From assembly GCA_910579335.1 (NCBI GenBank), contig CAJTUQ010000017.1, positions 8,480-34,211 of the forward strand: a stretch of 25,732 nt of DNA. Direction: 5' to 3'. Source of the stretch: an uncultured Dorea sp. (lineage in GTDB: Bacteria > Bacillota > Clostridia > Lachnospirales > Lachnospiraceae). The notes beneath the pieces were generated by a model, which saw only the letters and a program-made list of their open reading frames with translations, was not told the DNA's origin and searched no databases. The position numbers were made by a program, and so were the translations under genes. Below, piece by piece: positions 15,839 through 23,297 of the stretch (the first letter of the stretch is position 1; each line of letters begins with the position of its first letter).

Positions 15839-16699
15839 ATGTTAGTTACGTTGAAACAGATTTTAAATTTATGCGAAGCAAGACAGTGTGCGGCGGGGTC
15901 TTTTAATACGCCGAATCTTGAATCGGTAATGGCGGTGATTGAGGCGGCTGAAGAACTGGACGTACCGGTAATCATTCAGCATGCGCAGGTGCATGAGGAG
16001 ATTATGCCGCTTTGCGTCATCGGGCCTATTATGCTTGATTTTGCCAGACGAGCCAAGGTACCGGTATGCGTGCATCTGGATCACGGCGAGACGCTGGATT
16101 ATATATGCGGGGCGCTGAGAATGGGCTTTACGTCGGTAATGTATGACGGTTCTGTGCTGTCATTCGAAGAAAATTCGGCAAACACGAAGATGGCCGTATC
16201 CTTTGCCGCGCAGACGGGTGCGTCTGTCGAAGCGGAGATAGGAAGTATGGGAAAGCGAGAGACAGGTTCCGGGCAGGCCAATGAAAAAGAAGATCCGGAT
16301 AAGATCTACACGGACCCCGGACAGGCAAAAAGATTTGTAGAAGCAACGGGAATTGATGCGCTGGCCTGCTCCTTTGGGACTACGCACGGCGTATATTTAA
16401 GCAAGCCGAAACTTGATTTTTCAGTAGTAGAAAATGTGCGCAGCCTGACAGGTATTCCGGTAGTAATGCACGGAGGCTCCGGAGTCAGTGAAGAAGATTT
16501 CAGAAAGGCAATCAGAGCCGGCGTGCGGAAAATCAACTACTATACTTACATGGCATTGGCAGGCGGGGACGGCGTCAAGGCTCAAATTAAGGAGGAGGCT
16601 TTTGACGGCCCGGTGATGTATCACGACGTTGTGTCACGGGGTGTCCGGGAAATGAAAGAGAACTGCAAAGAGGCGATGAGAATATTTGCAATGAGATAA
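15839..16699 (+). CDS. Class II (zinc) ketose-phosphate aldolase, FBA/GatY-like
   Basis: This 286-residue protein should perform a retro-aldol cleavage in the sugar operon. The class II aldolase zinc site is visible: D81 and H82 in HLDHGE, E132, H183 in TTHGVY and H211 in HGGSG. The length matches the GatY/KbaY/IolJ/FBA family. The motif after the last glycine loop is KINYYTYM (residues 231-238). Most family members have N-[IV]-[ADN]-T-[DE] there, so two positions near the DHAP phosphate are changed to Tyr. That suggests a subgroup with an unusual substrate. AGAAGG precedes the ATG. The gene lies 20 bases after the kinase and 11 bases before the DUF4432 gene. Confidence 0.88.
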   Translation: MLVTLKQILNLCEARQCAAGSFNTPNLESVMAVIEAAEELDVPVIIQHAQVHEEIMPLCVIGPIMLDFARRAKVPVCVHLDHGETLDYICGALRMGFTSVMYDGSVLSFEENSANTKMAVSFAAQTGASVEAEIGSMGKRETGSGQANEKEDPDKIYTDPGQAKRFVEATGIDALACSFGTTHGVYLSKPKLDFSVVENVRSLTGIPVVMHGGSGVSEEDFRKAIRAGVRKINYYTYMALAGGDGVKAQIKEEAFDGPVMYHDVVSRGVREMKENCKEAMRIFAMR

Positions 16700-16710
16700 A
16701 GGAGGAGCGT

Positions 16711-17682
16711 ATGAATCCATATATTGGACATGAGTCACAACTTGGCGGCGTGGAAGAACACCGGCTGGTTGGGGGAAAGGGCAGCGGGATGCGCCTCTTG
16801 GAAATTAATAATGGAAGGGGGATGGAGCTCGTGGCATCTCCCGACCGTTGTCTGGATATTTCCAGGCTTCGCTATAAAGGAATCAATATGAGCTATTTCT
16901 CCCCGTGCGGATATGTGGCGCCGGCTTACTATGAAGCGGCGGATTCCAACTGGCTGAAATCGTTTACGGCAGGGTTTTTAACGACCTGCGGCCTGCAGGC
17001 CGTGGGAAGTCCCTGTACGGATGAGGGTGAAGTCCTTCCGCTCCACGGCTCTATCGCCAACACGCCTGCAGAGCAGGTATATTGGCTGTCAGATGAAGAG
17101 AAAATCTGTGTTTATGCAACGGTGCATGACGAAGTGTTATTCGGAAGGAAACTGGTGCTAAGGCGTATGCTTGAGATTTCCAGGCTGGAAAATAAATTTA
17201 CCATACATGATGAAATTGAAAATACCGGAGGCAGGACAGAGCCGATGGAAATCTTGTATCATATGAATATGGGGTATCCTCTTTTGGATGAGGAAAGCAT
17301 AGTGACAATACCGGCAGCAGAGGTTATTCCGAGGGACAGCCATGCGGCGGCGGATGTAGAAAACTGGATGCACATGGAAAAGCCTCAGGCAGGATATCAG
17401 GAGCGGTGCTACTATCATAAATTTGGCCGAAAGGAAGGGAGAGCGTCTATTTACCAGCCTAAGCTGAACACAGGATTGGAGATTTCATTTGATGCAGAAA
17501 GTCTGGACGGCTTCACAGAGTGGAAGATGATGGGCGTTAGAGATTATGTCCTGGGGCTGGAATGCGGGAATTGTTATCCGGACGGACGTGATGTCATGCG
17601 TAAAATCGGGATGCTGAAATTCCTGCAGCCGGGAGAGAAGAAATGTTATAAAGTGCATGTCGTCTTGAAAGGGGATGAATGA
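16711..17682 (+). CDS. DUF4432 aldose 1-epimerase-like protein
   Basis: This 323-residue protein belongs to the DUF4432 branch of the galactose mutarotase fold and probably interconverts sugar anomers to feed the isomerase. Candidate catalytic residues by family position are H112 (LPLHGSI), H184 (ILYHMNMGYP) and E284 (LGLECGN). There is no signal peptide, so it acts in the cytoplasm. AAAGGAGGAG precedes the ATG. It lies 11 bases after the aldolase gene and overlaps the DUF2130 gene by 4 bases. The natural substrate of most DUF4432 proteins is not known, so only the fold and role class are assigned. Confidence 0.82.
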   Translation: MNPYIGHESQLGGVEEHRLVGGKGSGMRLLEINNGRGMELVASPDRCLDISRLRYKGINMSYFSPCGYVAPAYYEAADSNWLKSFTAGFLTTCGLQAVGSPCTDEGEVLPLHGSIANTPAEQVYWLSDEEKICVYATVHDEVLFGRKLVLRRMLEISRLENKFTIHDEIENTGGRTEPMEILYHMNMGYPLLDEESIVTIPAAEVIPRDSHAAADVENWMHMEKPQAGYQERCYYHKFGRKEGRASIYQPKLNTGLEISFDAESLDGFTEWKMMGVRDYVLGLECGNCYPDGRDVMRKIGMLKFLQPGEKKCYKVHVVLKGDE

Positions 17683-18920
17683 TGGTGCAGGAGCTCAAAT
17701 GTCCGAATTGCGGGGAAGTTTTTGCAGTGGATGAGACAGGCTATGCGCAAATCGTCAGTCAGGTCAGGGACAAGGAATTTGAGAAGGAACTAAGACGGCG
17801 TGAGGACGATTTGGCCCAGCTGAAGGAAAATGCGCTGAAGTTGGCGCAGATGGAGCAGAAGGAGGAGTTTTTGAGGGAACTCTCGGAAAAAGAGGCGCAG
17901 CTGTCGGCAAAAGACAGGCTTATCGGGCAGCTGAAAGCGCAGGTATCCGGAACGGAGACGGAAAAAAGGCTTGCAGTCAGTGAAGCAGTAAACGAAAAAG
18001 ACAAGGAACTTTCAAAGAAAGCGGAGGAGATTGCCGCATTAAGGAGCCGGCTGTCAAATAAGGAGACGGAAAGCGAGCTGAAAGAGCAGTCTTTGAAGCA
18101 GCGGTATGAGGAAAGGCTGAGACTGAAGGATGAGCAGATTGAATATTATAAAGATTTTAAGGCAAGGCAGTCTACGAAGATGGTTGGCGAGAGTCTGGAG
18201 ATGCACTGCCTGAATCAGTTCAATTCACTGCGCATGAGCGCATTTCCCAATGCTTATTTTGAGAAGGACAATGACGCCAGGACAGGAAGCAAGGGCGATT
18301 TTATTTTTAGGGAGTCGGAAGATGGGGTGGAGTTTATTTCCATCATGTTTGAAATGAAAAACGAGATGGATGAGACTGCCACAAAGCATAAAAATGAAGA
18401 CTTCCTAAAAGAGCTTGACAAAGACAGGCGTGAAAAGAAGTGTGAGTATGCGGTGCTTGTTTCCCTTCTTGAGATTGACAATGAGCTTTATAACAACGGT
18501 ATTGTGGACGTATCCTATAGGTATGAGAAAATGTATGTGATCCGTCCTCAGTTTTTTATACCTATGATTACGCTGCTGCGGAATGCGGCGCAAAATTCCC
18601 TAAAGTACCGCAGAGAGCTTGAGATAGCGAAGCATCAGCAGGTGGACATCCTTCATTTTGAAGAGAATATGAATGCGTTTAAAGAAGGCTTTGCGCGCAA
18701 CTACAGAATAGCAAGCACGAAGTTTAAGACGGCAATTGATGAGATCGATAAGACGATTACGCATCTGCAGAAAACAAAGGAAGCGCTGCTTTCATCTGAA
18801 AATAATCTCCGTCTGGCGAATAACAAGGCGGAAGACCTGAGTATAAAAAGACTGACGAAAAATGCACCGGCGGTACGGGAGATGTTCGAGGAGCTTGAAT
18901 TTTCGGATGAACCGGATTAA
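17679..18920 (+). CDS. DUF2130-family protein with coiled coil and nuclease-like core
   Basis: This 413-residue protein starts with a CPNC half zinc ribbon (C8, C11), continues as a long charged coiled coil (about residues 28-165), and has the conserved DUF2130 core from about 166 to 310. In the core, E171, D207 (KGDFIF) and E225-x-K227 (FEMKNE) have the spacing and order of a PD-(D/E)xK nuclease site; this is my inference, not an established activity. A second helical stretch ends the protein. It overlaps the DUF4432 gene by ATGA and so is probably translated from the sugar operon mRNA, although the family is widespread and not tied to sugar use. Either of two consecutive ATG codons may start it. 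Confidence 0.82.
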   Translation: MMVQELKCPNCGEVFAVDETGYAQIVSQVRDKEFEKELRRREDDLAQLKENALKLAQMEQKEEFLRELSEKEAQLSAKDRLIGQLKAQVSGTETEKRLAVSEAVNEKDKELSKKAEEIAALRSRLSNKETESELKEQSLKQRYEERLRLKDEQIEYYKDFKARQSTKMVGESLEMHCLNQFNSLRMSAFPNAYFEKDNDARTGSKGDFIFRESEDGVEFISIMFEMKNEMDETATKHKNEDFLKELDKDRREKKCEYAVLVSLLEIDNELYNNGIVDVSYRYEKMYVIRPQFFIPMITLLRNAAQNSLKYRRELEIAKHQQVDILHFEENMNAFKEGFARNYRIASTKFKTAIDEIDKTITHLQKTKEALLSSENNLRLANNKAEDLSIKRLTKNAPAVREMFEELEFSDEPD

Positions 18921-18937
18921 GCGCCGGAAGGAAGTGT

Positions 18938-18959
18938 TTTAAGCTTTAGTTAAATTTTT
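18938..18959 (+). terminator. Weak hairpin with T-run after the DUF2130 gene
   Basis: A 5-bp A/T stem (TTTAA at 18938-18942 with TTAAA at 18950-18954) is followed by TTTTT at 18955-18959. It is placed where a terminator for the sugar operon would be expected, but the stem is too weak to be convincing. Confidence 0.25.
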
Positions 18960-18985
18960 ATGCCAAAAACTTAATGCGTCTTCAA

Positions 18986-19014
18986 TTGTAAGTTTTCAAA
19001 TGGCCTGCTAGGAT
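18986..19014 (+). promoter_or_regulatory. Candidate promoter of the XRE-family regulator
   Basis: TTGTAA at 18986-18991 and TAGGAT at 19009-19014 are separated by 17 bases, about 50 bases before the ATG of the XRE regulator gene. The match to sigma-A consensus is partial. The spacing and position support it. Confidence 0.4.
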
Positions 19015-19065
19015 AGTATTAGAAAGAGAAACAGGTATGTCATATATGCGGAGGAGAAAGAAAAT

Positions 19066-20049
19066 ATGCAGTTGGGAGAAGTGGTTAAAACTTACAGAAA
19101 AAGAAGAAATATGACGCAGGAGGAGATGGCGTGCCGGCTTGGGGTGACAGCGCCGGCAGTGAATAAATGGGAAAACGGCAAATCCCTTCCGGACATTACG
19201 CTGCTGTCGCCGATTGCAAGATTACTTTGCATTTCGTTAGATACATTATTGTCTTTCCATGAGGAATTGACAGAGGACGAGATAAAGGAAATCGTCTATA
19301 GGCTGCAAGAGAAACTTAAAACAGAGCCTTATGATACGGTATTTGGCTGGGCGAAGAGAAAGCTTGAGCAGTATCCGAATTGTGAGACGCTAACCTGGCA
19401 GCTTGCCGTACTTCTTGATGCGCATCGAATCATACAGGGCATTCCGGACTCGGAAAATTATGATGAATATCTGTGCTCTTTGTATGTTCGCATTCTGGAA
19501 AGCAAGGATGAGGTGATTCGAGGCAGGGCGGCCGATTCCTTGTTTGGTTTTTACATGAGGAAAGGGCAGTATGAAAAGGCGGAGGAATGCTTGAGATACT
19601 TTTCCGTGCAGAATCCTGAGCGGAAAAAAAAGCAGGCGCAGCTTTACGGGGAGACGAATCGGATTCGGGAGGCATACAAGGCGTATGAGGAGCTGCTGTT
19701 CGCTGATTATCAGATGATAAACGGAGTGCTTTGCGGTATGTACCGGCTGGCAGTACAGAATAAGGATATGAAAAGAGCGCATATGATCGTGAAAAAACAG
19801 GAGGAGATGGCTAGATGCTTTGAGATGGGGAGATATTACGAAGCCGTAGGCAGGCTGGATCTTGCGATGCTGGAAAAGGATGAAAAGACCGCGGCCGGCA
19901 CAATGGAAGAACTGCTGTCAAGTGTGGAGGAAATCGGCAGTTTCCGTAATTCTCCCCTTTACGGGCATATGGAGTTTGAAGAGATTGGAAAAGAGTTTAT
20001 CGAGGAACTTAAAGGGAAGCTTCTGTCCTGCCGTAACGCTTTGTCATAG
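19066..20049 (+). CDS. XRE-family transcriptional regulator with helical repeat tail
   Basis: This 327-residue protein has an N-terminal Cro/XRE helix-turn-helix (about residues 5-60; MTQEEMACRLGVTAPAVNKW covers the motif). A long all-helical C-terminal part follows with TPR-like pairs such as GQYEKAEECLRYF and NRIREAYKAYEELL. This architecture occurs in many Firmicute regulators in which the repeats bind a peptide or protein. GGAGGAG lies 9 bases before the ATG. It is transcribed alone: its own promoter seems to lie just upstream and the next gene converges on it. The 3' end overlaps the end of malQ by 41 bases on the opposite strand. Its targets are unknown. Confidence 0.85.
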   Translation: MQLGEVVKTYRKRRNMTQEEMACRLGVTAPAVNKWENGKSLPDITLLSPIARLLCISLDTLLSFHEELTEDEIKEIVYRLQEKLKTEPYDTVFGWAKRKLEQYPNCETLTWQLAVLLDAHRIIQGIPDSENYDEYLCSLYVRILESKDEVIRGRAADSLFGFYMRKGQYEKAEECLRYFSVQNPERKKKQAQLYGETNRIREAYKAYEELLFADYQMINGVLCGMYRLAVQNKDMKRAHMIVKKQEEMARCFEMGRYYEAVGRLDLAMLEKDEKTAAGTMEELLSSVEEIGSFRNSPLYGHMEFEEIGKEFIEELKGKLLSCRNALS

Positions 20050-21514
20050 AGCAGATTTCTTTTTGAAGCGTCTTCGTTAAATCTTCTTTTTTGAGCCGCC
20101 ATCTCCAATTATTACCTACGGTGGAGGGCTTGTTTGTGCGGCAGTCATTGCCAAGCCCCATGTAATCCTGCATGGGGATAATACAGGTTTTGGCATTGCT
20201 GCGCATCGCAACTGCGATAAAAGATTTGTAAAGCAAACAGTCCGGGGTGTGGCGGTCGCATAGATAATCTCTTGCCGCATTCTGCTCTTCTTTTGTGATA
20301 GATTCAAACCATCCCGAAAGCGTCTCATTGTCGTGGGTTCCTGTATAGGCAATGCTGTTTTCAGGATAATTGTGCGGCAGATAGTCGTCTGCGGAGCCGG
20401 AGTCCCTGGAGTCAAATGCAAACTCCAGGACTTTCATGCCCGGAAAGCCGCTGTCCTTTACCAGACGGCGCACGGAATCCGTCACGTAGCCCAGATCCTC
20501 AGCAATCACTTCCCGTCTGCCGAGCCGCTCTTCCATGCATCGAAACAATGCGATTCCCGGTCCCTTTTCCCAGCGGCCGCCGCTGGCGGACGAATCTTTG
20601 TAAGGGATGGAGTAATATTCGTCGAAGCCGCGGAAATGATCAATACGCAGGACGTCATACATCCCAAAGCAGTATTCCAGTCTGGAGAGCCACCACTTAT
20701 ATCCGGTATCACGGTGGTAATCCCAGCGGTAAAGAGGATTTCCCCAGAGCTGCCCGTCTGCGGAAAAGCCGTCGGGAGGACAGCCTGCAACGGCAAGCGG
20801 TACATTGTCTTTATCTAACTGGAAAAGTTCAGGGTGCGCCCATACATCCGCACTGTCCATTGCCACATAGATAGGAATATCACCGATAAATCGGATGCCG
20901 TTCTTATTCGCATAAGCTTTCAAAGCATTCCACTGTTCAAAAAACTTAAACTGCATATATTGATAAAACTCAATTTCAGAGTGAAGCGCCTGCCGGTAAT
21001 GTTCCATGACAGAAGCTTTATGAAGGCGGAGCTCTTTCGGCCATTTGTCCCAGGAGACGCCGCCGTATTGGTTTTTCAACGCCATAAACAGGGCGTAATC
21101 AGAAAGCCACCCGTCGTTTTTTTCAATGAATTTCCGGTAAGACGGATTGTCTGTAATACCGCTTCTCTTATAGGCTTTGTAAAGCAGTGGATACCGGCCG
21201 TTATATATTTTTTCGTATTGAATCCTGTCCGGCGCACTGCCAAAATCAGCCGCTTCACATTCCCTGCGGGTCAACACGCCTTCCTCGGTTAATGCTTTGA
21301 GGCTGATAAAGTAAGGGTTCCCGGCAAAAGTGGAGAATGATTGATACGGGGAATCGCCGTATCCGGTAGGGCCGAGGGGTAGTATCTGCCAGTAGGTCTG
21401 TCCGGCCGCTTTTAACCAGTCGATAAATTTATAAGCGCTTTTAGAAAAACAGCCAATCCCATACTGCGACGGCAGGCTGGTGATGGGAAGCAGGATGCCC
21501 GCATTTCGTTCCAT
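20009..21514 (-). CDS. malQ: 4-alpha-glucanotransferase (amylomaltase, GH77)
   Basis: This 501-residue cytoplasmic enzyme moves alpha-1,4-glucan segments between maltodextrins and releases glucose. GH77 catalytic residues are seen as D292 (LRIDHFRG, nucleophile), E339 (VIAEDLG, acid/base) and D395 (GTHDNET). The N-terminal pattern ERNAGILLPITSLPS-YGIG is typical of the short bacterial MalQ type. The start is set by GGAGGT 7 bases before the ATG at 21514; the frame is open for 13 more codons but without a site. It follows the Val-type glucosidase by 38 bases in the same direction and is the last gene of the group. Its end overlaps the XRE regulator gene by 41 bases in convergent orientation. 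Confidence 0.95.
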   Translation of the reverse strand: MERNAGILLPITSLPSQYGIGCFSKSAYKFIDWLKAAGQTYWQILPLGPTGYGDSPYQSFSTFAGNPYFISLKALTEEGVLTRRECEAADFGSAPDRIQYEKIYNGRYPLLYKAYKRSGITDNPSYRKFIEKNDGWLSDYALFMALKNQYGGVSWDKWPKELRLHKASVMEHYRQALHSEIEFYQYMQFKFFEQWNALKAYANKNGIRFIGDIPIYVAMDSADVWAHPELFQLDKDNVPLAVAGCPPDGFSADGQLWGNPLYRWDYHRDTGYKWWLSRLEYCFGMYDVLRIDHFRGFDEYYSIPYKDSSASGGRWEKGPGIALFRCMEERLGRREVIAEDLGYVTDSVRRLVKDSGFPGMKVLEFAFDSRDSGSADDYLPHNYPENSIAYTGTHDNETLSGWFESITKEEQNAARDYLCDRHTPDCLLYKSFIAVAMRSNAKTCIIPMQDYMGLGNDCRTNKPSTVGNNWRWRLKKEDLTKTLQKEICSMTKRYGRTEASL

Positions 21515-21552
21515 AAAAGGTACCTCCTCCAGTGAGAAAATATGTTGGCGCA

Positions 21553-23220
21553 TTAGTGGTTGAATAACACAAAAGCTTCGTAAGGCTTTACTATGACGGC
21601 GTTCTTGCCGTAATCATTTTCCATATTAGAAATCAGGCATGGGCTGCCGATAAATTCATCCGGAATGGCAAAGCTTGTTTCCTGTCCGGAGAAATTGCAT
21701 ACGACAAGCAGTTTTTCACTGTCCAGTGTCCGGGTATAGACATAGAGCTGTTCACTGTCGGGCAGAAGCAGTTCGTATTTTCCATAGACGATAACCGGAT
21801 GCTGTTTTCTTAAAGCAATTAATTTCTTGTAATAGTGAAAGACAGAATCTTTATTTTTAGTTTCCGCTTCGGCGTTGATTTCTTTATAGTTCGGGTTGAC
21901 GGCAATCCAGGGCGTTTTGCAGGTGAATCCTGCCTGCGGCGTGCCGTCCCACTGCATCGGCGTTCTTGCGTTGTCCCGGCTTCTGAAAATCAGGCAGGGC
22001 CAGAAGGCCTCATGAGAAACTTTCCCGCTTTCACACCATTCGCTATAAGCATTTATGCTTTCAATGTCACGGAAATCTTCCGGACGCTTAAAGGGGTAGT
22101 TCGTCATGCCAAGCTCTTCGCCCTGATAGATATAAGGGGTTCCCTGCATCATATGCAGGCAGGTGGCCAGCATTTTAGCTGAGACTGTCCGGTATTTTTT
22201 GCTGTCGTTCCCGAATCTCGATACGGCTCTTGGCTGGTCATGGTTATCCCAGAACAGGCTGTTCCATGCTTTGCCGTATAATTCCGTCTGCCAGTGAGTC
22301 ATAATTCTTTTTAAATCTGTAAGCGGCAGCTTCTCGTCAGTCCACTTGCCGTATTTCCCCTGCGTATCCACGAGTTCAAACTGGAACACCATATTGAGTT
22401 CTCCGGCATCCTCCCCGGCATACTGTTTTGCGAGCTCGGTAGTGACTCCAGGCGTCTCCCCGACAGTCATAATGTCGTATTTTGACAATACCTTTTCGTT
22501 CATTTCCTGAAGGTATCTGTGGACATTGGGGCCATTTACGCAGTAGGGGCCGAAATCGCCGTAAAATTCCGTCACATTCCCGTCGGGCATTTTTGCTGTC
22601 TTTGAAATCATGCTGATAACATCCATGCGGAATCCGTCGATACCTTTGTCGCACCACCATGTCATCATATCGAAAACATTTTTTCGGACTTTTGGGTTAT
22701 CCCAGTTGAGATCCGGCTGTTTTTTCGAGAACAGGTGGAGATAATACATGGCGGTTGTTTCGTCATACTGCCATGCGGGGCCTCCAAAGCAGGAACCCCA
22801 GTTGTTCGGAGGAGTCTCTCTGTCCTTTCCCTCCCTCCAGATGTAGTAGTCCCGGTAAGCATTGTCTTTCGAACTGCGGCTTTCCATAAACCATTTGTGT
22901 TCGTCAGAGGTGTGGTTCACCACCAAATCCATCACAATGCGGATACCGCGCTTGTGAGCTTCGTCAAGCAGCGTGTCAAAATCCTCCATCGTGCCAAATT
23001 CATCCATGATTGCCTGATAATCGCTGATGTCGTATCCATTGTCGTCATTAGGCGATTGATATACCGGGGAGAGCCAGATGACGTCAATGCCAAGATATTT
23101 AAGATAATCCAGCCTGCTGGTGATGCCGGGCAGATCTCCAATGCCGTCGCCGTTGCTGTCCATAAAACTGCGGGGGTAGATTTGATAAATTACCGATTCT
23201 TTCCACCATGTTCTTTTCAT
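21553..23220 (-). CDS. GH13 alpha-glucosidase, probable oligo-1,6-glucosidase
   Basis: This 555-residue cytoplasmic glycosidase trims glucose from isomalto- and malto-oligosaccharides. Catalytic residues are D200 (GFRMDVI, nucleophile), E255 (VGETPGVT, acid/base) and D328 (DNHDQPR), almost the same numbering as Bacillus oligo-1,6-glucosidase. The residue after the nucleophile is Val201. In characterised GH13 enzymes Val here goes with alpha-1,6 (isomaltose) activity, so that linkage is favoured. DNARTPMQW, another family landmark, lies near residue 410. The start at 23220 follows AAAGGAA; an in-frame ATG 13 codons upstream has no better site. The gap to the preceding glucosidase gene is 77 bases and to malQ 38 bases. 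Confidence 0.92.
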   Translation of the reverse strand: MKRTWWKESVIYQIYPRSFMDSNGDGIGDLPGITSRLDYLKYLGIDVIWLSPVYQSPNDDNGYDISDYQAIMDEFGTMEDFDTLLDEAHKRGIRIVMDLVVNHTSDEHKWFMESRSSKDNAYRDYYIWREGKDRETPPNNWGSCFGGPAWQYDETTAMYYLHLFSKKQPDLNWDNPKVRKNVFDMMTWWCDKGIDGFRMDVISMISKTAKMPDGNVTEFYGDFGPYCVNGPNVHRYLQEMNEKVLSKYDIMTVGETPGVTTELAKQYAGEDAGELNMVFQFELVDTQGKYGKWTDEKLPLTDLKRIMTHWQTELYGKAWNSLFWDNHDQPRAVSRFGNDSKKYRTVSAKMLATCLHMMQGTPYIYQGEELGMTNYPFKRPEDFRDIESINAYSEWCESGKVSHEAFWPCLIFRSRDNARTPMQWDGTPQAGFTCKTPWIAVNPNYKEINAEAETKNKDSVFHYYKKLIALRKQHPVIVYGKYELLLPDSEQLYVYTRTLDSEKLLVVCNFSGQETSFAIPDEFIGSPCLISNMENDYGKNAVIVKPYEAFVLFNH

Positions 23221-23297
23221 GATTTTAAGTTCCTTTCTGCAATGTGTAATTTTTGTCATGTTTTATTTACTTTTAGACGCATATGTCACGCCGGAAA

